Below are positions 24,569 to 33,382 of a stretch of DNA of 41,346 nucleotides, piece by piece (within the stretch, counting starts at the first letter, position 1; the number at the start of each line of letters is the position of its first letter). Source of the stretch: Marinobacter sp. (lineage in GTDB: Bacteria > Pseudomonadota > Gammaproteobacteria > Pseudomonadales > Oleiphilaceae). Under the pieces are notes generated by a model, which was not told the DNA's origin, made no database searches, and saw only the letters and a list, made by a program, of their open reading frames with translations. The translations under genes were made by a program, and so were the position numbers. The DNA lies in assembly GCA_030149475.1 (NCBI GenBank), contig JASBRL010000057.1:1-41346 (forward strand), in the 5' to 3' direction.

Positions 24569-25312
24569 ATGAACCCCTATGAAACCGATGAACTGCTTGG
24601 CCAGTACATGGCTTTCCACTACGGCGAGAGCCACTTTGGCGTCGGCAATTACCCGGCCAGATGCGCCGGCGTTTGCCAGGAACTGATGGCTGGCCGCGAA
24701 AAGCGCTCGGCGCTGGATCTCGGCTGTGCGGTCGGTCGAACCACCTTCGAACTGGCCCGGGTGTTTGAGCAGGTGACCGGTGTGGACCTGTCCCGGCGGT
24801 TTATTGAAGCCGCCAACCAGCTCAAGACACAGGGCATCAGTGAGTACTTCCAACCGGATGAAGGCGATCTTGGAACCAGCTGCCAGGTCTCCCTGGCGGA
24901 GAGCGGCCTGGCCAATGCCGCCCAGCGTGTCCGGTTTGAGGTGGCCGATGCCTGCAACCTGAGCGGGGAGCACCGGGGTCACGATCTGATTTTTGCGGGT
25001 AACCTGATTGACCGTCTGCAGGATCCCCGGTCGTTTCTGTCCTCGGTCCACCAGCATCTGGCGGACGACGGCATCCTGGTGATCAGCTCGCCCTATACCC
25101 TGCTGGAGGCCTACACGCCCCGATCGGCCTGGCTCGGCGGATTCCGGCGTAATGGTCAGCCGTTCACGGTGCTGGACGGCATGAAGGAAATTCTGAACAG
25201 TCACTTTGAACTGATTCGTGAGCCGGTGGATGTGCCGTTCGTGATCCGTGAAACCCGCCGCAAATTCCAGCATACCATTGCCGAGCTGACGGCCTGGCAG
25301 CGTATTCGCTAG
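24569..25312 (+). CDS. Stand-alone OvoA C-terminal-type methyltransferase (putative 4-mercaptohistidine N1-methyltransferase)
   Basis: A 247-residue class I SAM methyltransferase that corresponds to the third domain of the ovothiol enzyme OvoA. The start NPYETDELLGQYMAFHYGE, the SAM motif SALDLGCAVGRTTFELAR (residues 48-65), DACNLSGEHRGHDL and the ending FVIRETRRKFQHTIAELTAW all fit that domain. In known OvoA it methylates the imidazole nitrogen of 4-mercaptohistidine (5-thiohistidine) to give ovothiol A. Here it is a separate protein starting 10 bases after the synthase stop, with GAGG overlapping the end of that gene, so the pair is certainly one operon. The partner synthase is EgtB/SenA-like, not a plain OvoA N-terminus, so the true acceptor is open. 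Confidence 0.87.
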   Translation: MNPYETDELLGQYMAFHYGESHFGVGNYPARCAGVCQELMAGREKRSALDLGCAVGRTTFELARVFEQVTGVDLSRRFIEAANQLKTQGISEYFQPDEGDLGTSCQVSLAESGLANAAQRVRFEVADACNLSGEHRGHDLIFAGNLIDRLQDPRSFLSSVHQHLADDGILVISSPYTLLEAYTPRSAWLGGFRRNGQPFTVLDGMKEILNSHFELIREPVDVPFVIRETRRKFQHTIAELTAWQRIR

Positions 25313-25385
25313 CCTTCTGAAGGCGAGGGCTTGTGGGCAGGTGTTCGTGAATAGCCAGACGTTGCGCAGGTGCTGACCCGGACCG

Positions 25386-26027
25386 TTATCGGCGTCGGGT
25401 AAACACGGCGGTCTGGGTAGGGTGGCCGAGCTCGGGGTGCTCATCGCCGATACCGCCAATGCGAACCTCATAGCCATTGCGGCTGGCAACACCCTGTACC
25501 CATTGCCGGAACCGGTTCCGGGGCCACTCGAATTTGTGGTCGGGCTCGCGAAACTCGCCCGGCGCCAGGTCAAACAATGGGTTGTACTCACGATTCGGCG
25601 TCGTCAGCACCAGAGTCTGCGGCTGGTATGCGCCGAATACGGCGCGTTCCACCTCGGACAACTGCTGAGGCGGCACATGCTCGATGGTTTCCACCATGGC
25701 TGCGGCGTCAAACCCCTGCAGACTGGCGTCGACGTCGAGGTAGGAGCCACGGATCAGCGTCAGGCGACTGGCTAGCTCGGGCTGATGCAGACTGGCCAGC
25801 ATGTCCCGGACCTGCATCAGCGATTGGCCGGACTGTTCCAGGCCGGTGATGCGCTCGAACTGGCGTTCGCGAAGCAGGCGATAGATCAGTGACCCGGAAC
25901 CGCAACCCAGATCCAGCACCGAGCGTGCCCCGCTGGCCTTGAGCATCTGGCAGACCCGATCGAGACGCTGCTCATGCAGCGACGTCATCTGGGTCATCAT
26001 GCCCCGGTCGACGCTAGAATGTCCCAT
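25386..26027 (-). CDS. Hen1-like RNA 3'-terminal 2'-O-methyltransferase, stand-alone
   Basis: A 213-residue class I methyltransferase. After the SAM motif SVLDLGCGSGSLIYRLL (residues 37-53) come the residues that mark the Hen1 catalytic domain: E113, E116 and H117 in ETIEHV, TTPNREYN (142-149), and H164 in PDHKFEW. These correspond to the metal-binding Glu-Glu-His-His set of Hen1, which methylates the 2'-OH of RNA 3' ends. In bacteria Hen1 usually partners Pnkp in RNA repair, but no Pnkp-like gene is in this window and the N-terminal ligase-activating part of Hen1 is absent. The ATG at 26027 has GGGAG upstream; internal ATGs at about 25997-25985 are alternatives. It converges with the OvoA-type methyltransferase gene. 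Confidence 0.8.
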   Translation of the reverse strand: MGHSSVDRGMMTQMTSLHEQRLDRVCQMLKASGARSVLDLGCGSGSLIYRLLRERQFERITGLEQSGQSLMQVRDMLASLHQPELASRLTLIRGSYLDVDASLQGFDAAAMVETIEHVPPQQLSEVERAVFGAYQPQTLVLTTPNREYNPLFDLAPGEFREPDHKFEWPRNRFRQWVQGVASRNGYEVRIGGIGDEHPELGHPTQTAVFTRRR

Positions 26028-26124
26028 GGCGGCCCGCTCCCTCGACGAACCGGCTGGCGTCGGGCCGGTTCAGAATGATGGTGCAAACCGACCCGTTGGT
26101 TTCGGTGTAGACCGCGTCCGTCAT
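26014..26124 (-). pseudogene. Remnant of an enoyl-CoA hydratase (crotonase) N-terminus
   Basis: A leftward frame of 36 codons from an ATG at 26124 to a TAG at 26014. Its first 22 residues read as a crotonase start: MTDAVYTETNGSVCTIILNR then PDA. After NRPDA the family pattern (RNAVD) is lost and the frame runs into the Hen1 leader. The real gene should be about 250 codons. The ATG lies four bases after the stop of the hydrolase remnant, as in an intact operon. Confidence 0.7.
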
Positions 26125-26128
26125 GATG

Positions 26129-26323
26129 TCACTCGCTGTGTCGGGGCAGTGCGCCGGTCACAAAATGATCGACCAGGGCTGCCGTGCGTTCCGGGTCTTC
26201 CACCATAGCGGCGGGCCCGATCCCATCAAGTACGATTTTCCGCGCATCGGGAATCAGGTCAACAAACAGCTCGGCGTTGCGGACATTGATCACCCTGTTG
26301 GCCGCTTCGTTGGCCAGCTTGGC
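26129..26323 (-). pseudogene. Remnant of an alpha/beta hydrolase C-terminus
   Basis: A leftward frame of 64 codons with no start of its own, in frame behind the stop of the stress-protein gene and ending in TGA at 26129. It reads VINVRNAELFVDLIPDARKI, then VLDGIGPAAMVEDPERTAAL, which is the last quarter of an alpha/beta hydrolase. The catalytic His expected in GIGHAAM is Pro, and the Asp expected before VI is Asn. The N-terminal three quarters are gone. With the crotonase stub it marks a deleted two-gene catabolic operon. Confidence 0.7.
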
Positions 26324-27175
26324 TCAGCGCAGGATGACCAGCGGCTTCCGCGCCGTTTTCAGCATGTTGGTGGTCGTGCTGCCCACCAGGAACTGGCGGA
26401 TACGGGAGTGGCCGTAGGCGCCCATTACCAGCAGGTCGATATTATGCTCTTCCTGATAGGTGTGCAGGGACTGTTCCACGTCGCCGGCACGAATCGCCAC
26501 GTGCACATCGATACCCGGCCCTGACAGCTTTCGTTCGGCGCGGCTCAACTGCTCACGGCGATCATGGGTGTCAGGGCCGATCATCACCAGATGCAGAGGC
26601 ATGTCACGAAACACCGGGCTGCCGGCGAGCAGTTCGACGCCGGCAAACGCGGTAGCGCTGCCGTCAAAGGCCAGCATGGCGCTGTGAGGCTCGGTGTAGT
26701 CGTCCGGGACCAGCATGATTGGACGATGAACGCTGCGAATGATGGTTTCCAGCTGGCTGCCGATGTGCAGGTCACGATCCGAGCTGCTCTCGCCGTGCAG
26801 CCCGATGACCAGCAGCCGCGTTTCCTGCTCCAGCGCCAGCAGGGACTCGGTCAGATCACCGTGACGCTGGCGCTGAACGATATCAGTCGCCCCCTGTTGC
26901 TCCACGCGGCGCTGGGCATCGTTCAGCATGTGGTGGCCATGCTCCAGGGCAAGTTTGCTGCGCTTCTGGTCGAGGTCTGCCAGCTCCTCCAGCAGGTGCT
27001 CGCGGCTGCCCAGGCCGATATTGCCGGTCATGTCTGGCGCTACCGGATAGCGTTCCTCGTCCAGTACGTGCAGCAGCATCAGGGGGCAGTCCATGCGCTG
27101 ACCGGCCCAGGCCGCGTAATCGCAGACCGCCGGTGCAGCCCGTGAGCCATCAATACAGGCTACGACTCGTAACAT
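26324..27175 (-). CDS. Tandem universal stress protein (two UspA domains)
   Basis: A 283-residue cytoplasmic protein with two UspA domains. Domain one starts MLRVVACIDGSRAAPAVCDYA; domain two starts SAMLAFDGSATAFAGVELLA. The second keeps the ATP-binding pattern G-x2-G-x9-G-S/T in MGAYGHSRIRQFLVGST; the first has a similar GLHGESSSDRDLHIGS with one extra residue. I prefer the ATG at 27175, where the Usp domain begins and GAGG precedes it. A GTG at 27250 would add 25 polar residues and sit directly behind the sulP stop. It is the downstream partner of sulP, a pairing that suggests a regulatory or stress link to anion uptake. Confidence 0.88.
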   Translation of the reverse strand: MLRVVACIDGSRAAPAVCDYAAWAGQRMDCPLMLLHVLDEERYPVAPDMTGNIGLGSREHLLEELADLDQKRSKLALEHGHHMLNDAQRRVEQQGATDIVQRQRHGDLTESLLALEQETRLLVIGLHGESSSDRDLHIGSQLETIIRSVHRPIMLVPDDYTEPHSAMLAFDGSATAFAGVELLAGSPVFRDMPLHLVMIGPDTHDRREQLSRAERKLSGPGIDVHVAIRAGDVEQSLHTYQEEHNIDLLVMGAYGHSRIRQFLVGSTTTNMLKTARKPLVILR

Positions 27176-27251
27176 CTCAACCTCACTGTGCGCATTGGGT
27201 ACGTTGTTATTGTTCGCTGATCCGGGCCCGACGGCTGTTGTTGTACTCACA

Positions 27252-28739
27252 TCAATGCCCCATCAACTGGTCGACCGCATCGGGCTTGTCGTGCACGCCA
27301 AAGCGGTCGACGATGGTGGCGCTGGCTTCGTTCAGGCCGATCACCTCGACATCGGCACCTTCGCGCCGGAACTTGAGTACGACCTTGTCGAGTGCGCCAA
27401 CGGCGGTAATGTCCCAGAAATGGGCCCGACTGAGGTCAATAACCACCGCATCCACGGCCTCTTTGAAGTCAAACGAGGCGATAAACTTCTCCGAGGCGCT
27501 GAAAAACACCTGGCCCACAACACGGTAGGTGCGGGTGTCGGTCTGTTCATCGTGATCCGAGGTAATCAGCATAAACTGGCCGACCTTGTTTGCGAAGAAC
27601 AGTGACGCCAGCAATACGCCGCTGAGCACGCCGAACGCGAGATTGTGGGTGGCCACCACGACAATCACCGTGACCACCATCACAATGTTGGTGGACGGCG
27701 GATGCTTGCGCAAATTGCGCAGCGAGTCCCAGCTGAAGGTCCCGATCGACACCATGATCATGACCGCCACCAGCGCGGCCATGGGAATACGGACCAGCCA
27801 GTCGTCCAGCACCAGCACCATGATCAGCAGGAAGATGCCTGCCGCCAGCGTCGACAGCCGGGTGCGGCCACCGGACTTCATGTTGATGATCGACTGGCCG
27901 ATCATCGCACAACCGGCCATACCACCGAGCAGACCGGCGCCGATATTGGCAATGCCCTGACCGCGGCATTCCCGGTTGCGGTCGCTCGGTGTGTCGGTAA
28001 TGTCGTCGACAATGGTTGAGGTCATCATGGACTCCAGCAGTCCCACCACGGCCATGGCCAGGGAGTAGGGCAGAATGATCTGCAGAGTTTCAAGGGTCAT
28101 CGGCACGTCGGGCCAGAGGAACACGGGCAGGGTGTCGGGTAACTGGCCCATGTCGCCGACCGTGCGTATGTCCAGGTTCAGGGCCATGGCCACGCCCGTG
28201 AGCAGGGTGATACAGATCAGTGGCGAGGGGACCAGTCGGCCGACCACGGGTATCAGCGGGAACAGGTAGATAATACCCAGACCGGCGGCGGTCATGGCGT
28301 AAACGTGCCAGGTGACGTTGGTCAGCTCCGGCAGTTGGGCCATGAAAATCAGGATGGCGAGGGCATTGACGAAGCCGGTGACCACCGAGCGGGAGACAAA
28401 CCGCATCAGGCTGCCAAGCTTGAGAAAGCCGGCCACGACCTGCAGGGCTCCGGTGAGCAGGGTCGCGGCCAGCAGGTACTCCAGCCCGTGATCTTTCACC
28501 AGGGTGACCATCAGCAGAGCCATGGCGCCCGTGGCGGCGGAAATCATGCCGGGCCGGCCGCCAACAAAGGCAATAACCACAGCGATGCAGAACGAGGCAT
28601 AAAGCCCGACTTTGGGGTCGACGCCGGCGATGATAGAGAACGCTATGGCCTCCGGGATAAGCGCCAGGGCGACGACCAGCCCCGAGAGCAGGTCCCCCCG
28701 CACATTGGAGAACCAGGTTTTCTGAAGTGATTTAAGCAT
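27252..28739 (-). CDS. SulP-family inorganic anion transporter with STAS domain
   Basis: A 495-residue inner-membrane transporter. The N-terminal part has the SulP signature region [20 protein letters not shown], followed by a dozen or more membrane segments to about residue 390. A STAS domain follows at about 405-495 ([20 protein letters not shown], then [20 protein letters not shown]). Members carry sulfate, bicarbonate or dicarboxylates. The start [20 protein letters not shown] and the neighbouring stress protein recall the bicarbonate-type SulP proteins of marine bacteria, but the substrate is not proven. Confidence 0.92.
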   Translation of the reverse strand: MLKSLQKTWFSNVRGDLLSGLVVALALIPEAIAFSIIAGVDPKVGLYASFCIAVVIAFVGGRPGMISAATGAMALLMVTLVKDHGLEYLLAATLLTGALQVVAGFLKLGSLMRFVSRSVVTGFVNALAILIFMAQLPELTNVTWHVYAMTAAGLGIIYLFPLIPVVGRLVPSPLICITLLTGVAMALNLDIRTVGDMGQLPDTLPVFLWPDVPMTLETLQIILPYSLAMAVVGLLESMMTSTIVDDITDTPSDRNRECRGQGIANIGAGLLGGMAGCAMIGQSIINMKSGGRTRLSTLAAGIFLLIMVLVLDDWLVRIPMAALVAVMIMVSIGTFSWDSLRNLRKHPPSTNIVMVVTVIVVVATHNLAFGVLSGVLLASLFFANKVGQFMLITSDHDEQTDTRTYRVVGQVFFSASEKFIASFDFKEAVDAVVIDLSRAHFWDITAVGALDKVVLKFRREGADVEVIGLNEASATIVDRFGVHDKPDAVDQLMGH

Positions 28740-28804
28740 TGAATCGTCCGGTTAGTCAGGCGCGACCGGTAAGCCGCTATAAAAAATGAGTTTCAACGAT
28801 GAAG

Positions 28805-28861
28805 GACCCGATGCGGGCATCGGGTCACGTCGAGAGGGCTGACCCGACGGCTACCGGGTCA
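28805..28861 (-). terminator. Two hairpins after purD, probable terminator
   Basis: TGACCCG/CGGGTCA (28840-28861) and GACCCGATG/CATCGGGTC (28805-28826) are two successive hairpins downstream of the purD stop in the leftward sense. A T-run (ATTTTTTAT in the leftward sense, near 28780-28790) follows after about 17 bases, so the arrangement is not a textbook terminator but fits the end of the purHD transcript before sulP. Confidence 0.55.
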
Positions 28862-28898
28862 GACTGAGGCGTGTTCAGGCGTGGCATGTCGAGCGTGA

Positions 28899-30182
28899 TT
28901 ATTGCTCCCGGGCGATCGCACGATAGGCAATGTCGCGGCGACAGAACACGCCGTCCCAGTGGATAGAGTCCGCGAGCCGGTAGGCGCGTTGCTGGGCGTC
29001 TGCCACGGAACTGCCCAGGGCCGTCGCGCAGAGCACCCGGCCACCCTGGGTGACCACCCTGTCGCCGTTGATCACGGTGCCGGCATGAAAGACCTTCTCG
29101 CCGTCGGTCTCGCTGTGCGGCAGTCCCTTAATCGGGTCACCCTTGCGATAGCTGCCCGGATAACCTCCGGCGGCCAGCACGATGCCAACCGCGGCACGGT
29201 CATCCCAGTCTGACGTGCACTCATTGAGACGTCCGTCCACCGCCGCATTGCACAACTCGACCAGGTCAGACTGCATGCGCAGCATAATCGGCTGGGTTTC
29301 CGGATCGCCAAAGCGGCAGTTGAATTCGATCACTTTCGGGGCGCCGTCCGGGTCAATCATCAGGCCGGCGTAGAGGAAACCCGTGTAGGGATGACCTTCG
29401 GCTTCCATACCCCGGACCGTCGGATAAATCACCTCGTCCATGATGCGCTGATGCACAGCGTCGGTGACCACCGGGGCAGGCGAGTAGGCGCCCATGCCGC
29501 CGGTGTTGGGGCCGGTGTCGCCATCGCCGACCCGCTTGTGGTCCTGGGACGTGGCCATCGGCAGCACATGCTGGCCGTCGACCATCACAATGAAGCTGGC
29601 TTCCTCGCCTTCCAGAAACTCCTCAATGACCACCCGGCTGCCGGCGTCCCCGAAGGCGTTGCCGGACAACATGTCGCGGATGGCCTCTTCCGCCTCGGCC
29701 AGGGTCATGGCCACAATCACACCCTTGCCGGCGGCCAGGCCATCAGCCTTGATCACAATGGGCGCGCCCTGCTGGCGAACGTAGGCCAGTGCGTCATCAA
29801 GATGGGTGAAGTTGCCGTAAGCCGCGGTCGGAATCTGCTGACGTTCGAGGAAATCCTTGGTGAAGGCCTTGGAGCCTTCCAGTTGAGCCGCCCCCTGTGT
29901 CGGGCCGAACACCCGCAGGTTACGACGACGGAACAGATCAACAATGCCGGCCACCAGCGGCGCTTCCGGCCCGACGATGGTCAGCCCCACGTCGTGGGTT
30001 GCGGCAAAGTCCGCCAGGGCGTTGAGCTCGGTGGCTTCAATCGCCACGTTTTCCAGGCCGGCATCCCGCGCGGTGCCGGCATTGCCCGGGGCGACAAAAA
30101 CCCGGTCAGCCAGTGACGACCGGGCCGCTTTCCAGGCCAGCGCATGTTCACGTCCGCCGCTGCCGATGATCAGAATGTTCAT
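28899..30182 (-). CDS. purD: Phosphoribosylamine-glycine ligase
   Basis: A 427-residue ATP-grasp enzyme for the second step of purine synthesis (phosphoribosylamine plus glycine plus ATP to GAR). The N-terminus MNILIIGSGGREHALAWKAA is diagnostic. KADGLAAGKGVIVA is the ATP-grasp loop, and GFLYAGLMIDPDGAPKVIEFNCRFGDPETQ holds the metal-binding Glu and Asn (only a 20-residue core, MIDPDGAPKVIEFNCRFGDP, is needed to recognise it). Length is normal. It lies 28 bases downstream of purH, in the usual purH-purD order. Confidence 0.97.
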   Translation of the reverse strand: MNILIIGSGGREHALAWKAARSSLADRVFVAPGNAGTARDAGLENVAIEATELNALADFAATHDVGLTIVGPEAPLVAGIVDLFRRRNLRVFGPTQGAAQLEGSKAFTKDFLERQQIPTAAYGNFTHLDDALAYVRQQGAPIVIKADGLAAGKGVIVAMTLAEAEEAIRDMLSGNAFGDAGSRVVIEEFLEGEEASFIVMVDGQHVLPMATSQDHKRVGDGDTGPNTGGMGAYSPAPVVTDAVHQRIMDEVIYPTVRGMEAEGHPYTGFLYAGLMIDPDGAPKVIEFNCRFGDPETQPIMLRMQSDLVELCNAAVDGRLNECTSDWDDRAAVGIVLAAGGYPGSYRKGDPIKGLPHSETDGEKVFHAGTVINGDRVVTQGGRVLCATALGSSVADAQQRAYRLADSIHWDGVFCRRDIAYRAIAREQ

Positions 30183-30210
30183 GGGTGTGAACTCCTCAAT
30201 GGGTCAGGCC

Positions 30211-31791
30211 TCAGTGGCGGAAGTGCCGCATGCCGGTAAAGACCATGGCAATGCCGTGTTCATTGGCGGCGTCGATGACTTCCTGGTCACGCATGGAACC
30301 GCCGGGCTGTATCACCGCGGTAATGCCGGCGGCCGCGGCGGCATCGATGCCATCCCGGAACGGAAAGAACGCATCGGATGACATTACCGAGCCCTTGACT
30401 TCAAGGCCCTCATCAGCAGCCTTGATGCCGGCAATCCGGGCGCTGTAGACCCGGCTCATCTGGCCCGCGCCAATGCCAATGGTGCGCCCGGACCGGGCGT
30501 AGACGATGGCGTTGGACTTGACGTACTTGGCCACTTCCCAGGCGAACAGCAGGTCGTTCAGTTCTTTTTCGCTGGGCTGGCGCTCGGTAACCACCTTGAC
30601 CTCATCCATGGAGACCATGCCCAGATCGCGGTCCTGAACCAGCAGGCCGCCGGTGACCCGTTTAAAATCCAGCGCAGGTGCACGGTCGCCGTCGAGATCG
30701 CCGCAGGCCAGCAGACGTACGTTTTTCTTGGCAGCAACAATCGCGACAGCCTCATCGGCGATGGAAGGCGCAATAATGACTTCCACAAACTGCCGATCAA
30801 CGATGGCTCGTGCCGTCTGTGCGTCCAGTTCCCGGTTGAAGGCAATAATGCCGCCGAATGACGACGTTGGATCGGTCGCAAAGGCCAGATCGTAGGCCTG
30901 GGTGATATCGGCGCCAATGGCCACGCCGCAGGGGTTGGCATGCTTGACGATCACGCAGGCCGGATCAGCGAAGGGTTTGACGCACTCCAGGGCGGCGTCG
31001 GTGTCCGCCACGTTGTTATAGGACAACGCTTTACCCTGCAGTTGACGGGCGGTGGCGACACTGGCCTCGCGGGGCGAGCGCTCCGTGTAGAACGCAGCCT
31101 GCTGATGGGGGTTTTCGCCGTACCGCATGTCCTGAACCTTGATGAACTGGGTGTTGAACGTGCGGGGGAAGGCGGGATTGCTATTATCGGCGGTGCGCCC
31201 GCCCAGGTAGTTGGCGATCGCGCCGTCATAGGCGGCCGTGTGTTCGAAGGCCTTGACCGCCAGGTCGAAGCGGGTGGCGTGACTGAGTTGGCCGTCATTG
31301 GCGGCAAGCTCGTCCAGCACGGTCTGATAGTCTGCTGCGTTCACCACAATCGCCACGTCCCGATGGTTCTTGGCCGCGGCGCGCACCATGGTCGGTCCGC
31401 CAATGTCGATATTCTCGATGGCCGTGTCCAGGCCGCACTCAGGGTTTGCCACGGTGGCCTCGAATGGGTAGAGATTGACCACCACCATGTCGATCGGGGC
31501 AATGCCGTGTTCGGCCATGATCGCATCGTCGGTGCCCCGGCGTCCCAGAATGCCACCATGAATGGTGGGATGCAGGGTTTTGACCCGGCCGTCCATCATT
31601 TCCGGGAAGCCGGTGTGGTCACTGACCTCGATCACCGGAATCCGGTTTTCCTGCAGCAAACGGAAGGTGCCGCCGGTGGACAGCAGTTCTATGTTGTGTG
31701 CGGTCAGCTGGCGGGCAAAGTCGACGATGCCGGCTTTATCGGAAACGCTGATCAGCGCGCGACGGACGGATGTGTTGGCCTGGTTTGACAT
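30211..31791 (-). CDS. purH: Bifunctional AICAR transformylase/IMP cyclohydrolase
   Basis: A 526-residue enzyme for the last two steps of IMP synthesis. Residues about 1-190 are the MGS-like IMP cyclohydrolase domain ([36 protein letters not shown]). The rest is the formyltransferase domain with the catalytic KHANPCGVA segment ([11 protein letters not shown]). The C-terminal [20 protein letters not shown], then [10 protein letters not shown], is typical. It is followed by purD and preceded by fis at 81 bases. Confidence 0.97.
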   Translation of the reverse strand: MSNQANTSVRRALISVSDKAGIVDFARQLTAHNIELLSTGGTFRLLQENRIPVIEVSDHTGFPEMMDGRVKTLHPTIHGGILGRRGTDDAIMAEHGIAPIDMVVVNLYPFEATVANPECGLDTAIENIDIGGPTMVRAAAKNHRDVAIVVNAADYQTVLDELAANDGQLSHATRFDLAVKAFEHTAAYDGAIANYLGGRTADNSNPAFPRTFNTQFIKVQDMRYGENPHQQAAFYTERSPREASVATARQLQGKALSYNNVADTDAALECVKPFADPACVIVKHANPCGVAIGADITQAYDLAFATDPTSSFGGIIAFNRELDAQTARAIVDRQFVEVIIAPSIADEAVAIVAAKKNVRLLACGDLDGDRAPALDFKRVTGGLLVQDRDLGMVSMDEVKVVTERQPSEKELNDLLFAWEVAKYVKSNAIVYARSGRTIGIGAGQMSRVYSARIAGIKAADEGLEVKGSVMSSDAFFPFRDGIDAAAAAGITAVIQPGGSMRDQEVIDAANEHGIAMVFTGMRHFRH

Positions 31792-31872
31792 AGCTCACAG
31801 TTTCACTGGGTAGGAACGAACGAAGGCCTCGCAGATGGTGTCCGGGAGGCCCTCCTGATTCGGGTCGCTGAA

Positions 31873-32199
31873 TTATAGCAGACCGTATTGCTTGAGCTTC
31901 TTGCGCAGCGTTCCGCGATTGAGCCCCAGCATGGTCGACGCTTTGGTCTGGTTGTTGCGGGTGTACTTCATTACCTGCTCAAGCAGGGGTGCCTCGACTT
32001 CCGATAACACCAGTTGGTAGACCTCGGTCACCGGTGCGCCGTCGAGCTGGGCGAAATAATGTTTCAGTGCCACTTCCACGCTGTCCCGCAGGGTGACGGA
32101 CTGGCCGTTGCTGGCGACAGTCTGCAACTGATGGATGTCATCATTTGCCGGTTGGGTGGCGGTGGCCATGTTGTCGTCTGACAGTGTCTCAGCGGTCAT
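31873..32199 (-). CDS. fis: DNA-binding protein Fis
   Basis: A 108-residue nucleoid protein that bends DNA and activates rRNA promoters. The core [20 protein letters not shown] and the C-terminal helix-turn-helix [20 protein letters not shown] are characteristic. An N-terminal extension of about 15 residues precedes the usual length of about 98. The ATG overlaps the dusB stop (ATGA), the classic dusB-fis pair. Confidence 0.96.
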   Translation of the reverse strand: MTAETLSDDNMATATQPANDDIHQLQTVASNGQSVTLRDSVEVALKHYFAQLDGAPVTEVYQLVLSEVEAPLLEQVMKYTRNNQTKASTMLGLNRGTLRKKLKQYGLL

Positions 32200-33194
32200 G
32201 CTGCGAATACCTCTCCATTTCGTAAGCCTGCAAAGTACTGTTGAATACTGTGGGTCTGCTCCTGCGCGCTGTCGATGGCGTTGAAGCGTTTCCTGAACTG
32301 CTTGTCCGGATCATGGGCCTGCAGATACCAACCGACATGCTTGCGGGCGATGCGCGTGCCCATCAGTTCGCCGTAGAAATCGTGCAGTGCGTGCAGATGT
32401 TCCGTCAGAATCGTCTCGACCTCCCTCAATGGGGGAGGCGCAAGCGACTTACCGGTTTCCAGGAAGTGCAGCATTTCCCGGAAAATCCAGGGGCTACCCT
32501 GGGCCGCGCGGCCAATCAGCAGCCCGTCGGCGTTGGTGTATGTCAAGACATCCCGGGCCATGGCGGGGGATGTGATATCGCCGTTGGCGAACACCGGAAT
32601 GTTAACCCGGGATTTGACCTCGGCGATGGTGTCGTACTCCGCCTCTCCGCGATAGGCATCCGCCCGCGTTCTGCCGTGGACTGCCAGTGCCTGTATGCCC
32701 GCGTCTTCGGCCATCCGGGCGATCCGGGTGGCATTGCGGTTGTCGCGATCCCAGCCGGTGCGCATTTTCAGCGTGACCGGGACGTTCACCGCCGCGACCA
32801 CGGCCTGCAGAATCTCGCCGACCAGGGCTTCGTCTTTCATCAGCGCGGAACCGGCGGCCTTGTTACAGACTTTCTTGGCCGGACAGCCCATGTTGATGTC
32901 GATGATCTGGGCCCCGTGCTCGACGTTCAGTCGCGCCGCGTTGGCCAGCATCCCGGCGTCGCCGCCGGCAATCTGTACCGAGCGTGGTTCGGGCTCGCCG
33001 GCATGGTCAAGTCGCAGTCGTGACTTGCGCGTGTGCCAGAGCCGACTGTCGGCAATCACCATCTCTGATACCGCCAGGCCGGCCCCCAGACGACGGCACA
33101 GCAGCCGGAAAGGCCGGTCAGTGACGCCCGCCATTGGCGCGACAATCAACGGGTTCGGCAGCGTGTAAGGACCGATTCTGGCGGTTGGCAACAT
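32196..33194 (-). CDS. dusB: tRNA-dihydrouridine synthase B
   Basis: A 332-residue FMN enzyme that reduces uridine to dihydrouridine in the D-loop of tRNA. Landmarks are [20 protein letters not shown] at the N-terminus, [20 protein letters not shown] with the catalytic C104, [10 protein letters not shown] and [12 protein letters not shown]. Its position directly upstream of fis identifies it as DusB. Confidence 0.96.
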   Translation of the reverse strand: MLPTARIGPYTLPNPLIVAPMAGVTDRPFRLLCRRLGAGLAVSEMVIADSRLWHTRKSRLRLDHAGEPEPRSVQIAGGDAGMLANAARLNVEHGAQIIDINMGCPAKKVCNKAAGSALMKDEALVGEILQAVVAAVNVPVTLKMRTGWDRDNRNATRIARMAEDAGIQALAVHGRTRADAYRGEAEYDTIAEVKSRVNIPVFANGDITSPAMARDVLTYTNADGLLIGRAAQGSPWIFREMLHFLETGKSLAPPPLREVETILTEHLHALHDFYGELMGTRIARKHVGWYLQAHDPDKQFRKRFNAIDSAQEQTHSIQQYFAGLRNGEVFAA

Positions 33195-33248
33195 GATTCA
33201 TTCCGGATCGTAACTGGTTAAATGATCACCAGGTTCCAGCGGGCGACA

Positions 33249-33277
33249 ATGATACCGCCGAGGGCAGAGGGATTGAA
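33249..33277 (-). promoter_or_regulatory. Candidate dusB-fis promoter
   Basis: In the leftward sense, TTCAAT (33277-33272) and TATCAT (33254-33249) are separated by exactly 17 bases. Transcription would begin about 50 bases upstream of dusB. The -10 is good and the -35 poor, as in activator- or growth-rate-controlled promoters. Unproven. Confidence 0.35.
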
Positions 33278-33382
33278 GGGGCAGAGGGGTGAAAAAATTG
33301 ATTATTTTTCGTTCTTTCCGGTTGACTTCTGCAGGGCGTGCGCGCGGCCGCTCATTCCGTCGGATGCCGGGTTAATTCCGCT

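Noticed and set aside
25386..26027. Reading this methyltransferase as EgtD or a UbiG-type enzyme to complete an ergothioneine pathway
   Set aside because: EgtD is larger and of a different family, and the ETIEH, TTPNREYN and PDHKFEW motifs point to Hen1 instead.
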